A program made the translations under genes and the position numbers. The notes under the pieces were generated by a model. The model did no database searches, was not told the origin of the DNA, and saw only the letters and a list, made by a program, of their open reading frames with translations. A stretch of 64,000 nucleotides of DNA from Mesodorylaimus sp. YZB2_4 (Eukaryota > Nematoda > Enoplea > Dorylaimida > Dorylaimidae): NCBI GenBank assembly GCA_030248295.1, contig JASANH010000055.1, forward strand, positions 248,001 to 312,000, given 5' to 3'. Below are positions 1 through 13,327 of this stretch, in pieces. Each line of letters starts with the position of its first letter. The stretch's first letter is position 1.

Positions 1-1732
1 ACCGAATTGCTTGCACATATGCAACAGTGCCGTAGAGCAGATGGCGTCAATTAGATTACAAGCCACAGCCAAGTATAGCCGCCAGGAAAAAAGATGCCAA
101 TTTCTATTATTCTACTCTTCAAAATACGCAATTACGCATCGGATGCAACACCGATTATCCTTTCCATTTTGACGCGTGCCTCCCCTAATGAGACCACACC
201 GACCAATGGTTAGGTATCCCCGGGAGACTATATTTATACCACCCTACCGCTCGCATACTAAATTTATCACTGCCTATATACAATTTTCAAAATGGTACAT
301 TTTAGCCATAGCAAAAAATTATTTTTCAAATCCAGACGGAGGGAGAAATGGCATCATGAAAACATCACTGTGTTGACGTAGGGGATAAAGGCCGAGCCGC
401 TACGTTCGGTGAGCTTGTTCAGCCACGGGCCATGGGGGCGGGCAGGTAAGGAGTAGCACCCGTCTCGCATACTCATAAACACCGTCTTCACACAAGAACG
501 GCAGCTGTCGGCTAGGCAAACCCTATCGACTGACTATGTCCAACCGTGCTGGCACACCTCGGCACTACCTGCTGACCGATGGCTTTAGTGTATTATTATT
601 CGTCGCCCGGGCGTCTCTCTCGAAAATTGAAAACCAAGAGGGGCTCATATTGGACTATTTTCGAGTATTATAAGCTTCTTCACTTCAACCTAGCCGACGA
701 CTAGGACGACAGCTTGCAGGTTAGTCAACAAGCTTGTAATAACGGCAGGTTGATTAAATGGAGAAAGGCCTGTTTTCGTCGTCCCTCCCGCGCCACCGCC
801 TGTTACACACAAACCCCCCAACCGACGACTCACACACACCGGCTCCTTTTTATAATAGCCGCACCCGAGCCAACCTTGAATGTTATCGTTCTGTGCTAGG
901 AGGAGCTCACTTATACTTCCTGCCCCCTGTACAAAAACTATCCTAAAAGAAAATGGTTTAGCTCCATACATCAAAAGAACTATACCTACCCGCGGTGTTT
1001 ACCACCTATATATATCTCGAGTGTATGCAAATCGTGGTCTCGAGCGGCAAATTCCTTGCTCCCAGCTTATATTGTGGACACACGCCAAATGGAACCCTGG
1101 CCAGCACAAAAGTAGCAATCATCAAAAACGTTGCCGACGGAAAATCCTATCCAAAACCAAACCTTTCCCTGCAGCATTAGTTCACATTTACACCAAATAA
1201 CCCAACCTCCTGTACTGTAGTCATACACCCCCCCCCCCCCCCCCCGGTGCTCTCATCGTAGTCAACGTCGGTTGGAAGAAACCAAACAATTGTATAAATT
1301 CTTGCGACGACGACCTTTTAAGAAACGGGGCCACATTTGGTGGTTTCTTATAAACCAATGTCGCCGAATTTTTTCAAAACAAACTTACTTCGCCCCTTTT
1401 TCTGTAAACTTGACAGCATTGCCTTCAAATTTGAATAAGCGCGGGAAAACAAAAGGAATTCAACGGAATGCATTGTAAATGCAGGTGTCTAAACATTTCT
1501 TTAACCTGAATATGCAAATCGCATCGCAGTGCGCCTGGTGTCAACAGCGTGCAATCTAGCCTTCGTTTGGAGATGCCGATCGGGTTGGGATTCCAAAAAA
1601 GCGGAAGCCACGTTTCGACCATCGCCAGCGAGCACACAACTGGGGAAACTAGCAGAAACTGATACTTGGATGAAAAGTTCCATGTTCAGATGCACTGTAT
1701 GTGGAGGGCTCAAAATGCTCGAGGAATGACAT
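1..1732. other. No recognisable gene
   Basis: No reading frame here resembles a known protein, and no pair of splice sites joins short frames into one. The only distinct structure is a run of 18 C at 1228-1245. I see no promoter or RNA gene that I could defend. Confidence 0.5.
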
Positions 1733-2035
1733 CAGCATCAGGGCCAACAGACTGATCTGATCTGATCTGACTGCTGCATCGGCGAATCGCCATCTACAAT
1801 TTTTTCGCGCTTTATCTGCTGGAAAATGACATGGTGTGGCCTACTATACGAGAAAATCCCGTTTTTCAGCATTTAATCCAGCTTTAGTCGCTGATTAGCT
1901 GTCCCTTGTCGTTTGGAGTGGTCTGATAGAGTGACAGCGAGGAGACAGAGCAGGTTCATGAAGCCATTAATCTTTTATTTTTTGAAGAGGATAGCGATCG
2001 GGATGCAGGCCCAGGGACGGATCGGTCGATGCTGG
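1733..2035 (+). repeat. Inverted-repeat element, family A, copy 1
   Basis: The interior (about 1765-1955) aligns well with 2897-3092: both share TTTTTCGCGCTTTATCT, then GAGAAAATCCCGTTTTT, then TTTGGAGTGGTCTGA and GTGACAGCGAG. The right end reads GGATCGGTCGATGCTGG, the inverse of the left end of copy 2. This looks like a short non-autonomous DNA transposon. No coding capacity is seen. Confidence 0.7.
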
Positions 2036-2828
2036 TATCAGGACAGTGTGAAGTGTACTTGGATCAGACCCCAGGCCTGAATCCCTATCCGATACAAAAA
2101 ATTGTGTACTAACGGGATACTCGCCCGGCCATCCTCCTGTTTCCTCGTGGCCACTCCAAAGGACACAGGAGAAATAGCCAACGCCTACAACGGCGGGAAT
2201 CATTGTTGGAACTTCCGAAGACCCCTATATCTACCGCACTGGTCCCGATCCCGAACGAACGCTAGGCAATCATTCATTTCCTTCGTTGTTAGGAAACAGG
2301 TGACTGGGTCAGATGAGTGATTGATCTGACCCGTGGCCACCCTAATTAATTGCAGGCTCGTCATGGCTGGCGCACATTGACACGACAGCATATTCGACCC
2401 CCTCGTAATCAGTTTAGAAGATGATACGCGTTTGCCGATGAATTCCTAAAAAGTTGCATCAGTCGATCCTGACTTCGACGTTCGACCACAGTATTTTTTT
2501 ATCGTAACTTGCGTCCAAGTGATAAAAGCATGAGCACAACACATGGTACTTGGCAGGTACCCGTACATGGTCAGCAAAAGCAAAAGTCCAAAACAGTCGG
2601 CAGCAGTCATATCGGCCCAGACCGGGACATAAATCAGAACGAAAGCTATTTCTTGGAATGTTCTACAAACACGCGTCGTGCCAAGCTGTGCTCCTGAACA
2701 GATTTGGGGGAGGGGGCTCTTCCTCCGCTGTACAGTACGCACGCCATCATGAACGTGTACTTAGCCATGCTGTGATAACCATTCAGTCCAGCAACCCCTC
2801 ACTTTACAACAAACACTACATTTACAGT
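2036..2828. other. Spacer with a fragment of repeat family B
   Basis: No gene is recognised. Positions 2244-2262 carry the terminal sequence CCCGAACGAACGCT found at the ends of the family B elements near 22 kb and 45 kb, so this is probably a truncated copy. Confidence 0.4.
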
Positions 2829-3192
2829 CCAGCATCGACTGACCCACCCATGCAGATGAATCGATTTGCGGGGTGGATCGGCTCCCAATCTGATCCAACT
2901 GCTGGATCGACGAATCTGCAACTACACAATTTTTCGCGCTTTATCTACTGGAAAACGATAAGCATGGCATATTACAATGAGAAAATCCCGTTTTTTCTCA
3001 AATCAGCATGCAATCCCACTTAGCCGCTGGTTAGCTCCGTGTCCTTTGGAGTGGTCTGACAGAGAGTGACAGCGAGAACAAACCAGGTCCGATCCAAGTC
3101 GGACTTGGACCATCTGGTCTTGGATCAGTCTTTCGAAGCAGAGCATACTGATCGGATTGGGACTGGGCAGATCCTGGATCGGTTGATGCTGG
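2829..3192 (+). repeat. Inverted-repeat element, family A, copy 2
   Basis: The ends CCAGCATCGACTGA and ...ATCGGTTGATGCTGG form imperfect terminal inverted repeats. The interior aligns with copies at 1733-2035 and, reversed, 12070-12302. It has no reading frame of its own and is best described as a MITE-like element. Confidence 0.72.
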
Positions 3193-4395
3193 GATTTTGG
3201 ATAGTGTCCACCAAAATCCTGCCCCATAGATCATGTGAAACGTTCCAGCAACACTGCATAATCTCATACGCACCAGCGGTGTGGTCCCAAAACCTTGCCC
3301 GTACCTGGTGGTGTGATCAGTATCATCATCACTTCTGTTAAATTACCCTGCTCCTCCCTAAACTTCCCAAACATCAATTTAAACTCCTCAAACTTTCGAC
3401 TAACCTTATCATTCCTACGACTCAAACCACATCACTCCTTGCTCATTGTCATCTCTGCCCATCAATCGAACTTACACAAAACCAGTCTGTTTCCCCTTCG
3501 AGATACATACCTGGCGTTGTTAAATATTGAAGAGAAAACAGGCCCATGAGCATAAAACTAAAAATAACTGACCCGTTTCAAACAACGCTAATGGAAAACT
3601 TGGACAGGAATGGGGCGCGAAATTGCTGCCATAAACAATCACTGATTCCCGGTTTAAAATCGAGAACGGAAAAATGTAAAACGATCAATACTAGATTTTA
3701 TGAAAATTTTCCAAACTATCCCCGCATCTGCTTTATGGAGCAAGCGAGCCGAATCTCGGAAATGCGCTTTCCTTGATCTCCGAACGATACCTAGGACAAC
3801 CATTAAGGACGAACAGCAAATCGACCGAACTGCACCGCTAAAAAACGGTTAGCAACCATACCCCCGTCTAAAACACGTGTCAGGGTGAATCGGCTTATAA
3901 GGAACTAAATTCGCACTTGCACGGTACAAGCGCACTATGTAGCAGTAAAACAAAAAACGATCGGGCGATAACACGAGCCCCCAGCAACGGAACCAGCTTC
4001 CGTTGGAACCAGCTTCCGTTGCTTGTTCACCGCACTGCTCCCTCGACACCGTTCGTCTAGCACGTCGATGAGCAACACGCCACTAACCCATCCCCAACAG
4101 GCGTCGAGAAGTCGATTCGAAAAGAGCGTTTGGCATAAGCAGTGGATGATGATAAATAAACGACCCGGGAACCGAGCACAAGAAAAATAAGTGAAAATAT
4201 CTGCCTACGGGTGGTAAAGGTACACGCAGTCGTTGCTTCGAGAAAAATCTTGTTTCCTACATAGATTTATATTTTCAAGTTTCCACGCTCTGCTCTCCGC
4301 ACACCCTCCTGACTCACCAAAAAACGATCCATTCTCTTACTGCAACTAATACTCAAGTTGATTTAAAGTGAGCATCTTTTTTCAAGCAAACTTAC
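3193..4395. other. No recognisable gene
   Basis: No protein similarity is seen. A local oddity lies at 3983-4022, where ACCAGCTTCCGTTG is tandemly duplicated and flanked by AGCAACGGAA and its complement TTCCGTTGCT, giving a small hairpin. Confidence 0.4.
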
Positions 4396-4618
4396 CAAAG
4401 TTCACATCTCCATGACGATGATCGATTGTAAGCCACGAATGATGAGGCGAATATTCTGCTATTCCGATCAATGGCATTTTCTCGATCGATTCAGTGAATT
4501 GATTGGAATATGTTGAGTAAAGAACGACAAATGGTGAAACCAAGCGACGCCAACGATAAAAAACAAACGAGACTTGACCAGAATACGCGTTGTTGTTGAG
4601 AAGAAAGGCGAAAAATTC
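4396..4618 (-). CDS. Candidate internal exon of an unidentified gene
   Basis: On the minus strand a pyrimidine-rich acceptor (TTCTTATGCAG) is followed by 223 open bases and a good donor (GTAAGT). The reading EFFAFLLNNNAYSGQVSF...SWLTIDHRHGDVNFG has no stop and balanced codon use. The frame also stays open upstream to an ATG at 4708, so it could be a first exon. I do not recognise the protein and found no partner exon, so this may be a lone exon of a gene running off to the left, or chance. Confidence 0.25.
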
Positions 4619-4849
4619 CTGCATAAGAAAAACAAGTTTTAGTGATTCATAAAAGAGATGGCATGAAAAGACGCGTTGCGAGAATATCCTAGTCGATAGG
4701 AAATACATAGTTCTCCAATGAGCCAACTGAACATAGCTAGGATTAGATCTTTTTCAAAAGGCGCGCGAAAATATGTAGGATTTTTGAATTTGCGTGAAAA
4801 GTATTTTACCGCGCGCAAAGATTTGCAAAGCACCGGTTTAAAGGATTAT

Positions 4850-7199
4850 AAAGAGCGGATGAAACGCGCGTACCAACTTTAACAATGGAGGCGAGGCAGA
4901 CGTAAACACGGACCGAATGATAAGGGATGTGTAGGTGAGGTGATTGAAGGTAAAGTTAATATTGACAAGACGAGGGTACGTTGTAGAAACTCGGCCATCC
5001 GCGCAATAGGTTCATCAAAACACGTGATTCAGGCGCTTCGAGATGTTATTACAAACGGAAATTGCGACATACAGTAGGAAGGACGAATAAGGCGAGACGA
5101 GCAGCATCTGCGTCCTCATTCCACCCTGCTATAGCAACGAAAATGGCAGTGTAAAGAGTCAGCAGGTACTCGGAATCACTTCACGCTTTCTGCTGCCTTC
5201 GTCGCGGCAAGTGCACGAAGCAGTGTAACGTTCACAAGCTGGAGCCCGCTGCGTCCATTCTCCACTTGGTCCTAATTGTCGGACAGAAATGTGCGTAAGC
5301 GCCGAATACTGCAGTCGAGCTCACAATCCGAGCAGGCGAAAGGTCCAAAGATGAAACGGTGTAAACTGGATTTACGTTGTCCAAGAGCGGCTAGCAGACG
5401 GAAAGGTGGAAGATTCCATCGCGAAGTCCGCCTCCGCATGCAGTTCCGACGCTGGCCGCACCAAACCCGTCAGTTGCTCTGGCTAAAGCTACGCTAACTT
5501 CCCCGGGACGCAACTAGATAAAACAAAAGGTACATACAAATTTTCAAATTTATTAAGAGTCGACTCGACGCACCTTTTCGACTGGCAACAAAACAGGAAG
5601 CAAGTGAGTCGCAGCTCCCCTTTGACGACTTTCATTCACCCCCTTTCTTACGATTACGGGCCCCGAGTCTGACGATGAGTCGGGCGCGCATTCATTCACA
5701 AACGTTACACAAATAACACCGCCTCCTCAAGAATTTTCAAACTCGTTTTAAAAATAAACGGCTTAGCCAAAGCGCCGACCAAATTTTCGATGAAAAAACC
5801 CAAGTGCTAAGCTTAATCGAAGTTGAAACTTTTTAGTTTTCTTCGTGGTTGGATGTATTGAGTAGGAAAGAATATTTTAGAAAGATCATAATAGCTTCTT
5901 TAAGTTTTACGCGCAATCGAGGAAGTTTCGGGCACGAAATAAGAAATGGAATGGTTACAGACACAACGGCTGCCATTTCTCGAACCAAGCTCGTCATGGC
6001 ACCAGCACAGCTAAGGCCAACGATTGATGAGCAATCGGCGCGCGCCACTCGGACGCCATCATCGAACCAGTGGCCATGGTTGAATTGTCAATCACTCGGT
6101 CGGCCTGAGGCTTCGAAAGACGAGGAATTCGGCTTGGATATGACAGCGTCACAGTCGAGGTCACTCAAATCACTTTTCTGCCCCGCGCAAGATAAGAGAC
6201 GACCAAAACGGTTGATGCTCAATTCAGATAACGCTTGTCGGTCACTGCCGACGCCTGTGCGTTCGGCATTTAGGTAAGGCCGTTCGGCTCGGCCCACTCG
6301 GTCCAACATCGAAATGCGGTCGGGGCGACACAAGCGCAGCTTCGCAAACATTCGCTCGCACTACCTTCTCATTCCGACTCCTTGCTCGTATAAATAACAC
6401 CCAGCCAAACCACCCTTGTCCACACCACAGCACAGCCCGAGTCAAGGGTCAACCGTCCGACTGCACCCTCCCTCGGCAAATACGCCCCCCCCCACCCGAT
6501 CTGGAATTGACCTCGAGCATATTCCTATCTCCGTCAACCAATGACATCTATTTCCATACAGTGTAAAGAAAAACTATGTAAGACGATCCGTCATTTGCAC
6601 CCGAAAATGGCCATACGCATGGGCAAATACGAGCCATTCATGCCACCATCACAGGTCACTGTCCAAGCGAGAAAAGGTGAACTAACCAAAAAAACATCAT
6701 CTTCAACCTCGAATTTACCCAAGCAAATTGGAGAAAGAAAAAACTTGAAAATTCCTCGAAAAAATTATCGAGTTTTTTAAGAGTATATGGTCAGCAATAA
6801 TGGCGATTCGGCGAGCTGGCACGACGAGGTCGATCGTGATTCGGCACGATTCGCTTCGAGTCGACTGATTTCAGAATAACATAAACACGAAACTTGGATT
6901 TGGCCTAGGTCGATTCTAAGGAACGTTTTATCGTTGCTTACCGACTCGTTTTGGCGTAAAAGATATCGGAAAGTGATCGAATTCATTCGTTTCGTGTCAG
7001 GCACTTGGTAGAACCGAGTGCGCCGGCAACCATTTCAAAAACCACACCTAATCCCCTCTTTAAGGGCGTATGAAACGGACTGTAACTCGTGAATTTCTTA
7101 TTTTCCTTAAAATATTTTACGAAAAGGAGTAAAATATTTTAAAATTTAAGAAATATCTAAGAGAATTCAAAATCTTAGTTTTCTTCGTTCTAAAATCAG
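4850..7199. other. No recognisable gene
   Basis: Only short frames without family resemblance are present. A TATAAATA box lies at about 6391 in GC-rich sequence, but no convincing start follows it. GTGTAAAG, an octamer unusually common in this window, occurs at 5149 and 6561. Confidence 0.4.
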
Positions 7200-7715
7200 A
7201 CAAATTTCAAACTTTTATAGGCAACCTGTTCACCGGCCAAGCCCCGCCAACGAGTGCAAGCTGACGAGGGTATAAAACTGTCAAAGGGGATTCATTCCCT
7301 TGGAGACTAGCACAGACGACAGGCCAGACAGCTGTCTGAGAAGTCCGCTGACTGGAACGGAAGCGTAAACAAAAATCAAAACGACTGCATTTTCGAGTCC
7401 AGTGAAAATCAACACTCGAACACACAAAGAGGAGAGACTAGTCAAGGACGAAATCGTAAATAAAAAAGAACACCTTTCCATGCGACACAACTTGGAAAAA
7501 CCAGTCTTTGAGACATCAGAAATCAACGTCTGGTCGAAACTGGTCGACGCCTTCGATTGCACCTGGAGGAATTTGAAAATCCACATTCGAGATATCAGCG
7601 ACTTCAAATTTAGCTAAATTTGAATTCGAATTCGCCCTGGGTCGAGAAATGGACGAAATGGAAGTAGGTGAGGAAGCAGAATGAACTCTGGAGGAACTGC
7701 CTGTCTCGTCCAAGT
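7200..7715. other. Two overlapping open frames near a TATA box, strand unresolved
   Basis: A TATA box (GTATAAAA) lies at about 7269, followed by a plus frame at 7402-7617 ending ...RNLKIHIRDISDFKFS. The complementary strand is also open (7713-7516), is Ser-rich and ends ...FRPDVDF. Both look mildly protein-like and neither matches a family I know. A degraded LTR-retrotransposon leader with the start of a gag-like frame would fit, but nothing diagnostic (primer-binding site, protease, RT) is visible. Confidence 0.2.
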
Positions 7716-10255
7716 GACCCTGGCAATGTTCGTATATTACTTCTATTCACGCACTTTACACCAATCTGGCGCGTGTACGAATCGAGGCGGGATGTCGATT
7801 GAGAGAAACGAACACAAAAATGGCAACCGGTCGGTGGGTCGACTGACCATTTTACAATTTCAGTCAATTCTTGCCTGTTTCAACTCAATTGACACACAAA
7901 ACTAGGGAGAATAAAAATGGACACACCACGAAACGACCAGTCGGACATTGCACGCGGGTCGATTGGCGTCCATTTATGGAAGTGTGCTCATCGAGGCTAT
8001 TGTCCAAAAATGGTACGCCCCACGTCAGGGGGCCCTCCATGCATCTATCACAATTTTACCTCATTTATACCCAGATCCTTCCTTCCCACCAGCAAACATA
8101 AACTTGGGCGCAGAATAACAACACGGCTTAACCGTATTCAAGGCGCCCGTCAAACTGGCACCATGCGCGTTGCATATTTTGCAAAAACACGCCCAACAAG
8201 GTGCTTCGTAGGCACCTAGTACTCGCGTCCAACCTACACCTGCCCAGACATCAAACAGCCGAGCTCCCGCAAAAAAACGGTGAGAAACAGCGCCCCGGCT
8301 AACTCGCAAGATAAGGCAGTGTAAAGTACGGCCGGTCATACGATGCAGAGGCGACCACCCAAGCGCAACACAGGCTCAAGCTGTGCCAGCCGGGAGTGTA
8401 AAGTGCAACAACGTACACGCGCCAGCAGCTAAGCAGAAGTGTAAAGTGGGTTTTTCCAAACTTCTTATGGTTACTACTCGTTTTCTAGCAGAGCAAGGGG
8501 CGAAACCAGCCAGAAACAATGTTTTACCGTTATAAAACAACTACGCGCCTATCTTTAAAAAAACAAGCTTGTGATTCAGAACGGAGTCATTCGGATTCTC
8601 AAAATAAGCTTACATCGTAACGAAATTGTCGATCGCAATTTTGAACGAGAAAGCTTACATTTTTATGCAAATGGACAGGTGGAAAACTAGTTGGAATATG
8701 AAATTTCCCAATCATGAACAAACATGAGGTGTCCTGTTTTCCCACCTGCCTTCGAATATGGCCCAATGGAAAGTGTTGGCTACTTTTTCAATGAGTAATC
8801 CACATCGAAAGCCGCCGTTTGGCAAGCATTTTATGAGCGTGCAAACAAACCGAGTCCACTAGGAAACAAGATTATACAATATTCGCAGGCCAAAACAGCC
8901 AATGATTAAAAAAAGACAAGCTCAACGGGTCATCAATTTTTCTGGAAAATCAGATAAAGAAGAAATGGAAAATTGATAAAAAAGTACAGGGTGAGTGTGG
9001 ATTGCGAGGTCGCGAGGATGGATGAGTGGATAGGAGTCAGTAAATACGCCATCATCCATCCTCGCCTCGTCAAGGTCGATCACTGACGACAAATCGTCTT
9101 CTCGCTACTTGAACCGACGAAAATTTCCCCTCGTTCCCTCCCTTCTCACCACAACACAAATATGTCATTGAAAATTCTCAGCCCTTCTTACATTCAAGGT
9201 AGGCCAGAGATGGATGTTCAAGACAAGTATCTCGTCGTCGTCCTTGGCAAGGCATGGTCACAGAAAAACATCCAATTCCTCCCCGCTTAACACTAAACCA
9301 TTTCTTGTCGGCGATCGGCAAAGCGTAAAATAACAAATATTCTCTTTTCTATCGAGGTCATCCCCAAAACTATCATCTTTCTCTCACTCCTACGCAACCC
9401 CCAAAAAACTATTGGCAAGGAGCAAAGGCCGAAAGATGGATGATAAATATTCAAGGACACACCTAACTCGCCGAGGTCGCCATGCCAGAGGCCGGACTGC
9501 GATGCGGAAAAGACCCGCATTCCAACTCGTAAGAGAAAATTCCTACAAGAACAAAGTTTATATCCCCGAGCCCCCACCAAGGGTGTGGGTGCAGTAAAAT
9601 GATCCCCATATTCAATGGACACAGGTCAAATTTCATGCAGAATTTAGTAAACCCGGGATCAAATTTAATCAGTTTTTCGTTTTGTCACTGCAAAAAAGAC
9701 CAAGATTTTCGAAAACCGTGCACGAGATAGGTCATAAAAAAGCCGAATTTACATGATGTAAGGAAGTCAAGTCAGATTTATAAATCCATGGAATAAAGAG
9801 AATCACAAAATTTATGATCTGACTCGAAGAAAAACAAATTTGTTCAGCCTCCCTCCGTTGACGGAGAAGACACGTGATGGACACGCCACGCGGCCTACAT
9901 TACTCTGAATGGACCTCCATCGAAGACTGGCTACAAAAAGTGCAGGTCTCGTTTTCCGGTTTCAGAATGCGATCATCAGCAGCAGGGCAGGAAATGCGAG
10001 AGAAAAAGGGTAACAAAGCGGATTGAATTGAAAAAGTGGCCCGCCATCTGCTGGACTGGACAGCCAGTCAAAACCAGCGGCCCACAACCTACCTGATTCA
10101 TCGCCTTGCATTTGAGATAAAACGAGAAAAATCACTTCCGCCACGCGCTGGGTGGCCTTTGCTCGAAGGGCTGCTGAAAAGAAATTCAGTGCGCTCGAGA
10201 TGTGCAGGGTGCAACACTGGGGAGGGGGCTGGACGTAGAGTGTAAAGTGACCTGT
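7716..10255. other. No recognisable gene; cluster of GTGTAAAG octamers
   Basis: No coding region can be supported. GTGTAAAG occurs at 8319, 8396 and 8439 (three times in 130 bases), again at 10240, and as its complement at 7754. The rest is unremarkable single-copy or decayed sequence. Confidence 0.4.
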
Positions 10256-10380
10256 GCACGCAAGCGGGAGTCGAACTCGCACCCCTAAGACCACTTGTTT
10301 CGGGTTCTGGCCGTTACACCATCGGTAACCACCATTGGAATACGGGTGCGGGTTCGACCCCTACTCAGGCCTCATGTTTT
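10256..10380 (+). repeat. tRNA-related SINE-like element
   Basis: The segment carries a Pol III B-box-like motif in each orientation. The left one, read on the minus strand, is GCGAGTTCGACTCCCGC; the right one on the plus strand is GCGGGTTCGACCCC. The plus copy is followed by ...CAGGCCTCATG and a TTTCTGTTTCTTGATTCAA tail that recurs after the next copy. No complete tRNA cloverleaf or anticodon arm can be drawn, so I call it a degenerate tRNA-derived SINE rather than a tRNA gene. Confidence 0.5.
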
Positions 10381-10496
10381 GCATTATGTTTCTGTTTCTT
10401 GATTCAAGTCTCACGATCAGCCATTGAGGCAGTATACAGTAAACTGTGCATGCAGAAAAGCTTGCTATTTAGTGTGAAGACAGAAACAGAAATATG

Positions 10497-10640
10497 AGGC
10501 TAGACTGGGAGTCGAACATGCACCTCTGAGACTGCCAGCCAAGTATTCGAATCCTGGACCCGACAATGCAATGCGGGTGCGGGTTCGACACCCTCTAGGG
10601 TCTTATGGTTTCCATTATGCTTCTGTTTCCTGATTCAAAT
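10497..10640 (+). repeat. tRNA-related SINE-like element, second copy
   Basis: It shows the same arrangement as the copy 240 bases upstream: an inverted B-box-like GGGAGTCGAAC on the left, then GCGGGTTCGACACCC, then ...TTATGGTTTCCATTATGCTTCTGTTTCCTGATTCAA. The two copies are in the same orientation. Confidence 0.5.
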
Positions 10641-12069
10641 CTGAACCATTCTTGCGAAATCAGATGAATTGCGGGAAATTTGAATTTTCAAACAACACGC
10701 TCATGGTTGCCGTTCCTATGCTTTCCATTTGTGTGTGTTCCCAAATTGTCATAACAGGACCCACATAAATACAAGAAACAGTATATTTGGGTTTTGCTAT
10801 TCCTGGCTTTTACTGATGGCATACTAAAAAGGACTGATAAAATGGTTGGTTTTCATATTTTTTGCCTTCAAAAGTCGGAGGCAGAGCGCGCAAACTCGGT
10901 AACTAAATCACTAGTTATTCCGCACAAAATTCTGAATCGAATGCGCTTATACAGATTTTCTATCTTTATCCAGTTGGAAGATTTTGAAAAAAAATGGCGG
11001 GAATTTTGAATTATGAATATTTATTCGGTTTTTTCCCATGGAATCCATATGGAACCTCTGGTTAACGTGTGCTAAATTTGGGCCTCCGAAAATTGTTTTT
11101 ATCACAGCTGCCCCATTTGGTAATCGCAATATTAAAATATGTCACGATATGTGTAAAATTAATATCGCCGCCAAATCTATTGTAACAAAATTGTTTGGAA
11201 ATATGTTTCAACTTTGAATAACTGCAATCTTTTTTAGCGCCTGCAGGTAAAGAGACTGCTTGTTTTTTCCACAGCTATCTTCAGCAGCAAACCAGCCTAA
11301 AATCTCAAATCCTTCCAAAAAGTCGAAGCTGGCGGGAAACCTAAGAATGCGAAACTGACACTTTTCCTGCACTCAATCTGTACTTGAGCCACAATACAGA
11401 ATACCCCACATTTCTTATTGTATATACACGAGGTATATAGGTGAGGAAAAATAATTGCCAACCATTCTGGCAGTGGACAAATTCTAAGGCCCGGTTGTCG
11501 CACCGCATTGCATATTTTACTACACATATGCATGTACATACACAAAATACAATGCAGGCCCCCAATCCCCAGTGCAAAAATGAATGCACACGGACACCAT
11601 ACTTCAAACATATGCAATATAAAACACTCAATAAACCAGGTAGAATATATGAAAACCTCAGTGCATGGATTTATCAAAGGACTTATCAAAACCCTTATTA
11701 CGCAATAATTCTTTCCTCAAAAACACTTCCGTATTGCTGCTAGTTTTCATCGGCGAAGTGAAACATTTCTTAGACAGGAGGGACCGATATGTCGAGTCGG
11801 GCTGAACCATATTCGGAACACGCTGCGAAAGCAGAACAATGGCCAAATCGCAAATTGCCCATAGTTTCTGAAAGAGACAACAAAACGTGCACGAGTTTTG
11901 CTCGGAATCCGGGATTCTGAGAAGCGAAGACTGGGAATATCCGCGGGTGTGTCATGCCATGCACTTCTGAGCCCGGTTGTCGCACTGCATTGCATGTTTT
12001 ACTACACATATGCATCGACCCGCTTCAAAAAATAGAAGATAGATAGAGATGATGACGTTGGCACTGCGT
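10641..12069. other. Non-coding, with a 47-bp direct repeat
   Basis: No gene is recognised. The stretch 11488-11534 (CCCGGTTGTCGCACCGCATT...ACACATATGCAT) recurs almost unchanged at 11970-12016, 480 bases away in the same orientation. The sequence between the copies has no visible reading frame of note. Confidence 0.5.
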
Positions 12070-12302
12070 CCTCATCTACCTGCCATGGTTCCTCGCTGTC
12101 ACTATCAGCCAATCTGCTGCAAAGGACATAGGAGAGACAAGGAGAGCCTAAAGTGGGATTGCATTTGAGAGAAAAAAACGGGATTTTAACGTTACAGTTT
12201 TCACATTTTATCATTCCCCGGCAGATAAAGCACGAAAAAATATTAGTTGCCGATCCGGTCGATCCAGCAGTTGAATTGGATCGGTGGATCAGTCAATGCT
12301 GG
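12070..12302 (-). repeat. Inverted-repeat element, family A, copy 3
   Basis: This is the reverse-complement counterpart of the elements at 1733 and 2829. On the minus strand it shows CCAGCATTGACTGATCCACC at the end, then TTTTTTCGTGCTTTATCTGC, AAAATCCCGTTTTT and GTGACAGCGAGG. Confidence 0.65.
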
Positions 12303-12654
12303 CCCACAACCTGAAGTCACATTGCAGACACAGGCCAGGCAGACATACGCAGGGTCATAAGACAGTTTCGAATGTTACATAGGCAGATGCGGCCGCCAGG
12401 GGAGCACCTCGATCGTGCTAACTCATAGATCATGTCCAAGTGACACAGCATCTACACGAGCATGTGCATCCTAAATCCACCCTGGGCGGGCATGCATGGT
12501 GGTCTGTAGAGTAGAGTTCATAACCCTGTTGCGGATTATGTCTGGGCGAGGGGGGGAAAGAGCATAAACCCCCTTGCCCCAGAGATCATAGATTCAGAGA
12601 AATCGGGTGATGTCATCCAGGTTCCAATAGTATTGAAAACAGGGAGCCTACATC

Positions 12655-12840
12655 CTATTTATTGCATGAGCTGCATACCAAAATTCTCACCAAAACTTTA
12701 ATTGATAAAAATGCGTGACTATATAAGTTTGCGCACCAAGTCCAGACCTTGCCTATGCATATTTTGGACCACCAAATGGCAATATCCGCCCCTTTAGAAG
12801 CCATCAGTGAGATGCCAGCCTCTTTACATTCTGTGCTCAT
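12655..12840 (-). CDS. Candidate terminal exon(s) of the PDS5 gene
   Basis: After an acceptor (GTCGAACAG) the minus strand reads MSTECKEAGISLMASKGADI... in the phase left by PDS5 exon 20. The start weakly resembles the segment after the IKQT..PDD motif in vertebrate PDS5 (VCDVAMNIIMSKS). An AATAAA signal at 12663-12658 follows directly. An internal GTGAGA donor is also possible, and the similarity is thin. Treat it as a proposal for where the transcript ends. Confidence 0.25.
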   Translation of the reverse strand: MSTECKEAGISLMASKGADIAIWWSKICIGKVWTWCANLYSHAFLSIKVLVRILVCSSCNK

Positions 12841-13039
12841 CTGTTCGACGCGTTCAATGCGAGACTAGGTTGCCTCGAAGTCACTCTGTTCTGTTCCCCG
12901 ACTTGAACGGCCATGGCTATCTAAAGTGCTTGTTATCTGTGCCTACCCTTGCACCTCGCGTTCACCAGGTACCGCAGTGCCAACTCGAACATTATCGCAG
13001 TGCCAATTCGAACATTCAAGAAGACCAGAAAAACCAGTG

Positions 13040-13327
13040 AGAATAACAAAGGCCTGAGGATACAGAAGGAGAAGCTGGAGAGGTATTGGGGGATGATTGA
13101 ACTGATAAAAAGGAAGTAAGGGATTTGTTCTCTAATTGGTGACTCCGTTTTTTTGCTTGCCTGATTTTGAATGCGATGATAAATACTGCATTAAAATTAT
13201 CCAAGGAAATGGAGGTTTTGGCTCTACATTTGCTGGCTACTCAGAGTGGGGTGTGGGTCAGCAACAGAGAATAAGTGAAAAAATCACTGCACTCTAAAAA
13301 TCCTGATCCCGATCTAGCGAGCGCTAC
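13040..13327 (-). repeat. MITE-like element, family B (reverse, 5' truncated)
   Basis: It aligns with 44560-44826: GGGGGATGATTGAACTG, GGATTTGTT, GATTTTGAATGC, TTTGCTGGC, then CACTCTAAAAATCC and the terminal GAGCGCTAC. It lies between the last firm PDS5 exon and the candidate terminal exon. Confidence 0.65.

Noticed and set aside
5100-5500. Cysteine-rich plus-strand frame (..CCLRRGKCTKQCNVHKLE..)
   Set aside because: It is short, lacks a start or splice context, and the opposite strand and other frames are similarly open. I see no family match.
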